NCBI RefSeq assembly: GCF_022790535.1
Contig: NZ_LOHG01000001.1
Coordinates: 220,913-284,912 of the forward strand
Source: Pseudomonas maioricensis
GTDB taxonomy: Bacteria; Pseudomonadota; Gammaproteobacteria; Pseudomonadales; Pseudomonadaceae
Length of the DNA stretch: 64,000 nt
Direction: 5' to 3'
Shown: piece by piece, positions 60,395-64,000 of the stretch
Position numbering within the stretch: the stretch's first letter is position 1
How the letters are laid out: each line of letters starts with the position of its first letter
The notes under the pieces: model-generated
What the model was told of the DNA's origin: nothing
Seen by the model: only the letters and a program-made list of their open reading frames with translations
Database searches by the model: none
Program-made: the position numbers and the translations under genes

Positions 60395-61216
60395 TCAGTG
60401 CTGGGACTCTGGTGAGAAACCCCTTTTCTCGAGGTCGGTAAAAAGTACGGCCTTTACGAGCGACGAAACGATTCCGCACTCCGTAGCCGCTAATGCTCTG
60501 TCAATCCTGTCGTCAATTATCACCAATAAGTCCTGACCACTGGAGTATGGGCTGCTGAGGACATCGCCAGCCTTGCGCATCACGCTGCCTGTAGCGTTGG
60601 CGTTAGGGTTGATTGCATCGACCAGCAAATTATCGAGCTGAAAATCGAAATGATGATCGCGCTGGGACAAGCCTCGAACTTTTGGGTTAAGCGTCAGCTT
60701 TGCGTTCGGCTTCCACTGGCGCAGCAGCATCGCGACTTCGTCAACGAAGGTATTGGTGTCGACCGGTGCGCAGAGCGATTCCCGCTCATAGTTAATGACA
60801 GAAAGAATGCCCTCTAGGTAGCGAGCTATAAGCCTTGAGGCGTCATCCTTCGGGCCGGACGCCTTGATTTCTCCGTCATCACTGATACCCATCCCAAAAA
60901 GCTCAAGCCGGTTACGAATCGACGCCCAGCGACGCTTGTCGCCGACGGCAAGGCCAACGCCCATCAGGTGCGCAAGAGTGTCGCCATTGTCACTAAGCAC
61001 CAATGCATTACCGTGCTCAATTACGTAGAAGGCAACCGGTTCACCATCGGAGAATGAGAATGACGTGTCGACTTCGAGCACAGATCCGTGATGCCGTCCC
61101 TGAACCGACCTGCATTCAAAACCCAGATTATTCATCAGCCAGTTACATTCCTTCCCCTCAAATGAAAGTTCGCCTGCATACGATTTGCGCAGCCTGATTA
61201 GCTCAATGTCATCCAT
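60395..61216 (-). CDS. DUF1828/DUF1829 protein
   Basis: This is a 273-residue soluble protein. The N-terminal half (about residues 15-105) matches DUF1828 (ECRSVQGRHHGSVLEVDTSFSFSDGEPVAFYVI; ALVLSDNGDTLAHL), and the C-terminal half matches the DUF1829 partner (LLVIIDDRIDR). Such proteins occur sporadically in mobile regions; the function is unknown. The frame is open upstream to 61303, but the ATG at 61216 fits the domain start. Confidence 0.7.
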   Translation of the reverse strand: MDDIELIRLRKSYAGELSFEGKECNWLMNNLGFECRSVQGRHHGSVLEVDTSFSFSDGEPVAFYVIEHGNALVLSDNGDTLAHLMGVGLAVGDKRRWASIRNRLELFGMGISDDGEIKASGPKDDASRLIARYLEGILSVINYERESLCAPVDTNTFVDEVAMLLRQWKPNAKLTLNPKVRGLSQRDHHFDFQLDNLLVDAINPNANATGSVMRKAGDVLSSPYSSGQDLLVIIDDRIDRALAATECGIVSSLVKAVLFTDLEKRGFSPESQH

Positions 61217-61598
61217 TTCGTTGATGCTCTGGACCGATATCGATAGTTGGATGCAGCCTGATCCTCGCTGGATAAATTGGGCGACGATGCATCTGGCCAG
61301 CAAGAATACGGAGCACGACCGGGTTTTGCTGTCAGTCCATTCCGTTTCTGGTGTGTGGCTTTTCCACGATAGTGCACAAACTGCTTAAATGTCTGATGGC
61401 GTGCGAAGTGGCAAGGGGGGCAGGAGGGAAGGAGTCCCAACCCACCGGAGTCAGTTGTCTACTTCCTCATTCTGGACATCGGAATGGGCATTGCGTACTG
61501 CCACTTCAACCTCGATCCCGGTAAAGAAAGTATTCAGTGATACGTTGGGCTACTGTTACTCGCGAAAAATTCACTGACGCAAATCTTCAAGGATTGAA
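61217..61598. other. Gene-free gap
   Basis: These 382 bases lie between two divergent genes. I see no convincing gene, hairpin or repeat. One frame near 61,460-61,545 reads like a short protein tail but has no start and is ignored. Promoters for both neighbours are presumably here. Confidence 0.4.
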
Positions 61599-62156
61599 AT
61601 GAAAGTCACATCGCTTGTGTTGTTCGCCTTTGTTTTGCTCTGCGGTTGCACCACGCCGCTAACCTCCGACATGTCTAGCCCGTCGATTGCCGAAACCAAA
61701 ACGGTTATGTTCGGCGGCAAGACGTTCGTCCTGAAATTCCAGAAACCGGGCTTGTGGGAGTATTTCCCGCCAGAGGAAAGCATGGATGCCTGGACTGAAA
61801 TGGTGGACTTTACCGTCGTCCCTCGTGAGATGAACCGCTTCACACCCCTCGACCTCGGAAAGCGCGCCATCCAGCTTCATCAGCAGGAAAACCCGAACAT
61901 GCCGGCAGTCCTGCTGACCGACAATAGAACCGGGATCGATTACGCGATGATGTTTTATCCCAAATCATTGCGTAAAGACGGGCAATTCTCGGAGATCAGC
62001 TATTTCAAGTATTACAGGGACGGCGCTACCGGCCAGACCATCATCTTTCACTTCGCCAGGAATATTCCCAAACCGGGCAACCCCTCTGCCAGCGCAGCAG
62101 AGATGGGCCAGGAGATACCGCCGCTGATGGAAGCATTCCCGCTTTACCGGCCGTAA
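61599..62156 (+). CDS. Hypothetical lipoprotein
   Basis: This is a 185-residue lipoprotein (MKVTSLVLFAFVLLCGCTT, lipobox LCGC). The mature part is beta-rich and aromatic, with GLWEYFPPEESMDAWTEMVDF near residue 55, and no known domain. AAGGA stands 5 nt before the ATG. It is the last chromosomal-looking gene before the ffs-like and tRNA-like remnants. Confidence 0.75.
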   Translation: MKVTSLVLFAFVLLCGCTTPLTSDMSSPSIAETKTVMFGGKTFVLKFQKPGLWEYFPPEESMDAWTEMVDFTVVPREMNRFTPLDLGKRAIQLHQQENPNMPAVLLTDNRTGIDYAMMFYPKSLRKDGQFSEISYFKYYRDGATGQTIIFHFARNIPKPGNPSASAAEMGQEIPPLMEAFPLYRP

Positions 62157-62255
62157 TGCCACTGAGCGGGCAGCACGAATCGATTCGAAGGCGGTGATCG
62201 CCCGCAAAGCGTCTGAAAGGTTTTGGATTTGAAGGGTGTTGCAGGAGGAGCGATA

Positions 62256-62358
62256 TGGAGGCGACTCCTCCAGCCACACCCGGCACACAACGTCCCCGCT
62301 GTTCCGGGGCTGACCAGGTTCACGGGTAATCGTTGGGGGCGAGGGGGGCAATGGGGCC
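62256..62358 (-). pseudogene. ffs: Degenerate 4.5S (SRP) RNA gene copy
   Basis: On the minus strand the sequence CCCGTGAACCTGGTCAG, GTTGTGTGCCGGG, GTGTGGCTGG and CGCCTCCA matches Pseudomonas 4.5S RNA in order. The part that should read about GGGAGCAGCCA between CCGGAA and CAGCGGGG is missing. That part is one strand of the internal loop that binds Ffh, so the copy should be inactive. The comparison is from memory. Confidence 0.6.
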
Positions 62359-62402
62359 ACACTTTGTACGCTATCGGAGCGCAGCTTGGAGGTCCAGAAA
62401 CT

Positions 62403-62435
62403 AAAAAACCCTGAGACCTTGCGGAATCAGGGGTT
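62403..62435 (-). terminator. Terminator downstream of the tRNA-like remnant
   Basis: On the minus strand CCCTGA, a 12-nt loop, TCAGGG then TTTTTT. Directly 3' of the tRNA-like end, as in functional tRNA genes. Confidence 0.7.
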
Positions 62436-62445
62436 CCGGTATTAA

Positions 62446-62475
62446 TGGTGCCGAAGACCGAATCGAACTGTGCCC
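62446..62475 (-). other. tRNA 3'-end-like remnant, possible attachment site
   Basis: The minus strand reads CAGTTCGATTCGGT followed by CTTCGGCACCA, resembling a T-loop, acceptor strand (leucine-type GCCGAAG partner) and CCA end. No 5' half is found in the next 130 bases. The T-stem does not pair well. Tyrosine-recombinase elements often leave such ends. Confidence 0.35.
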
Positions 62476-62603
62476 TGCGTGTACTGGCCGCGTGGGGTTC
62501 TTCCTATTTTGCTTTCCGGTCTGCCCCCAAAAGAAACTTTGACTTCAGTTCAGATGCTAAAACGTTTTTCTTACCAGATGTTTAGGGTTTCTTGACTCAA
62601 TTT

Positions 62604-63290
62604 CTAAGGTTGTTGCGACTCCAGTGGCAACTGAGGTCCTAGTCCTCGATCAACTGTCTCTGGTATATCAATCTTGACTCGCAAGCTTCCTGCGCCGGTC
62701 AGGGCTTCCGTCAGCCCTTTATGCAGGTTGATTTGCGAGGCAACTATCTGAGGATCAACAGCAATCCCAGTCACGTTCATGCTTATGGGCTGTTCGCCGC
62801 CAAGCACCTTTATAGCGAGTCGACGAACCTGAAGCTGCTCACTCTCCATGTCTGTATGTCCACGAGGGATGTATGCACCGTTCCTCAGTAGAACTCTGTC
62901 GTACCTCAAGTCCAGGTCGGTAGCCATGGCCGAAAGCAGCAAAACGAGCATCTCTGTTTGCTTTTCCATCCAGCGGTCGTAGTTGTGCTCGTTCAGATCG
63001 GTCGTAAGATGCGCTAGGTAGTCTCTCCATGAATCGAGCACATCCGTTTCGGACTTAATTCGCTGTCGCTTGCTCCCGCCGTTGAAGACCAAGTCAATCA
63101 TGTTTAAAGCTTCAACATGGCTCGGTGATAAGCGCGATGCCCTTGTGGCCATCAAGGTGCTAAAAATCCTCATTTTATGATCCTTGAGGGAGTTTCTGCG
63201 CTCGAGAAACTTTTGTACCTGCACTGCGAAGATGGGGCCTAAGAAGGTTGCAACGATCGTACTGGCCCCCAAGATCAATGCTGTTTCCAT
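62604..63290 (-). CDS. Hypothetical membrane-anchored protein
   Basis: This is a 228-residue protein. One N-terminal hydrophobic helix (about residues 3-22, ILGASTIVATFLGPIFAVQV) is followed by a charged helical domain with KDHKMRIFSTLMATRASRLSP. The rest is alpha/beta with no motif I can name. The ATG at 63290 has GGGAG 8 nt upstream and is preferred to TTG at 63329. It diverges from the right-edge gene. Confidence 0.7.
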   Translation of the reverse strand: METALILGASTIVATFLGPIFAVQVQKFLERRNSLKDHKMRIFSTLMATRASRLSPSHVEALNMIDLVFNGGSKRQRIKSETDVLDSWRDYLAHLTTDLNEHNYDRWMEKQTEMLVLLLSAMATDLDLRYDRVLLRNGAYIPRGHTDMESEQLQVRRLAIKVLGGEQPISMNVTGIAVDPQIVASQINLHKGLTEALTGAGSLRVKIDIPETVDRGLGPQLPLESQQP

Positions 63291-63415
63291 TCCGGTTGCT
63301 CCCTTGCTAAAAATCCAGTTTGGCACCAATAGGCTGTCTTATCCATAAAACGACAATTCATGGGGCGGCAAAATCTGAGCTAGGATCACTGCTCACCTAG
63401 CACGGAGCGAAATAC

Positions 63416-64000
63416 ATGTCATTCGAAAGTATGATGCTGGACACGCTGGAGCTGCTGAAGCAGGATGGAAGCCGAGTAACTGGGATTAAGGGCAGTGTCC
63501 AAAAAGGGAAAATTATTACGTTTGATAGCTCAGTCCTTATTGACCCAAAGGATCTGCTGTTGAGGCGGGCCACTAATGGTGCTGAAGAAACTTACGAGGT
63601 GCTTGACCCGGTTTTTCATGAGGCATTCCATGGAATTCCTGCGAGCTATCAGATTGAAGTTAAAAAGCTTGGTGTGCCCGAGGCTAAGCAGCAGGTGCAT
63701 AGCATTGTTTATAACGTTTCGGGGGCTGGAGCTAGGGTCAACCATCAATCCATCGACAATTCGATCAACACTATTACCCTCGACTCGCAGATACAGGGAA
63801 ATCTCAACACAATCCGGGAAGAGATTGAAAGGTCAGAGCTGCTCAAAACTCAAAAAGAGTCGGCTTTCGATGTCGTAGAAGAGCTGCAGCGTCAGTTTGA
63901 GTCAGGGAAACCACGAAAGACCGTTATTTCTGCCTTGCTGGGGGCGCTCCCGAGCATTGCAACAATCACTAAGGCGGTCGGTGCCATTGCAGCAGCTATC
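63416..64000 (+). CDS. Unrecognised protein, partial (runs off the right edge)
   Basis: This is an open frame of 195 codons with no stop before the window end. It starts at ATG 63416 with GGAG about 8 nt upstream. Residues about 1-95 look like a small beta domain, then YNVSGAGARVNHQSIDNSIN (about 103-122), a helical Glu/Gln-rich stretch, and a hydrophobic helix near 175-195 (LLGALPSIATITKAVGAIAA). The ARVNxxSxDNSxN pattern reminds me of linkers seen in some bacterial defence proteins, but this is only an impression. Confidence 0.75.
   Translation, partial: MSFESMMLDTLELLKQDGSRVTGIKGSVQKGKIITFDSSVLIDPKDLLLRRATNGAEETYEVLDPVFHEAFHGIPASYQIEVKKLGVPEAKQQVHSIVYNVSGAGARVNHQSIDNSINTITLDSQIQGNLNTIREEIERSELLKTQKESAFDVVEELQRQFESGKPRKTVISALLGALPSIATITKAVGAIAAAI

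Noticed and set aside
61389..61577. Short frames in the 61,217-61,598 gap
   Set aside because: None has a ribosome-binding site or recognisable sequence, and they overlap each other.

Overview
The window looks like a Pseudomonas chromosome, probably from the fluorescens/syringae side of the genus. Three things point there: the core order metK / transketolase / epd / pgk / fba; a carnitine dehydrogenase cluster (cdhR facing cdhC-cdhA-thioesterase); and many intergenic inverted-repeat doublets of the kinds common in these species (arms beginning TGTAGGAGCTGCCGAAGG or TGTGGGAGCNGGGCTTGCCC). Genus and gene assignments rest on recognition of protein and DNA motifs; no search was run.

Region 1, about 1-29,700, is an accessory island. 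After four small unrecognised or weakly recognised genes it carries a copper block: a cusCBA-cusF-like RND efflux operon, a CopR/CopS two-component system, a periplasmic DUF411 protein, copABCD, a PtrA-like small protein and a 19-cysteine copper-storage protein. Five 17-bp sites of the form CTKWC(5 nt)TGTAATY lie in front of the CopR-side genes and look like one CopR regulon. Next is an arsenic block: arsR-arsB-arsC2-arsH-arsC-arsO on the minus strand, flanked by the acetyltransferase genes arsN1 and arsN2. A strongly structured GC-rich RNA-like element follows arsN2. The right part holds a sirtuin, a single-chain DUF262/DUF1524 (GmrSD-type) restriction-like protein, a mobile-element-like palindrome with decayed tandem repeats, and an AT-rich two-gene module: an NdpA/YejK-like nucleoid-associated protein translationally coupled to a protein with a membrane-spanning C-terminus. 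That module is the best candidate for an undescribed system. The island stops inside a CPA1 sodium/proton antiporter gene that has lost its C-terminal part.

Region 2, about 29,700-62,250, is mostly ordinary chromosome. It holds a two-component system, a Fur-boxed TonB receptor, an EamA transporter, MAPEG and cytochrome c' family proteins, ligB, a LysE exporter, metK with an ArsR-methyltransferase fusion, the tkt-epd-pgk-fba central-carbon cluster with three small lipoproteins, the carnitine genes, an amidase, and a minor-pilin operon (pilE-fimT-pilV-pilW-pilX) whose last gene is a large pilin-beta-helix fusion. Repeat doublets are dense here and none was seen in region 1.

Region 3, about 62,250-64,000, looks like the edge of a second insertion. 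It contains a 4.5S RNA (ffs)-like copy lacking the protein-binding core, a terminator and a tRNA 3'-end-like remnant, followed by two unrecognised divergent genes, one of which runs off the right edge.

The copper genes work together as follows. CopR/CopS sense periplasmic copper. CopA oxidises and binds Cu(I), CopB, CopC and DUF411 bind copper in the envelope, CusCBA/CusF expel it, and the Csp protein stores Cu(I) in the cytosol. For arsenic, two unrelated arsenate reductases feed the ArsB arsenite pump, while ArsH, ArsO, ArsN1 and ArsN2 probably deal with organic or methylated arsenicals.
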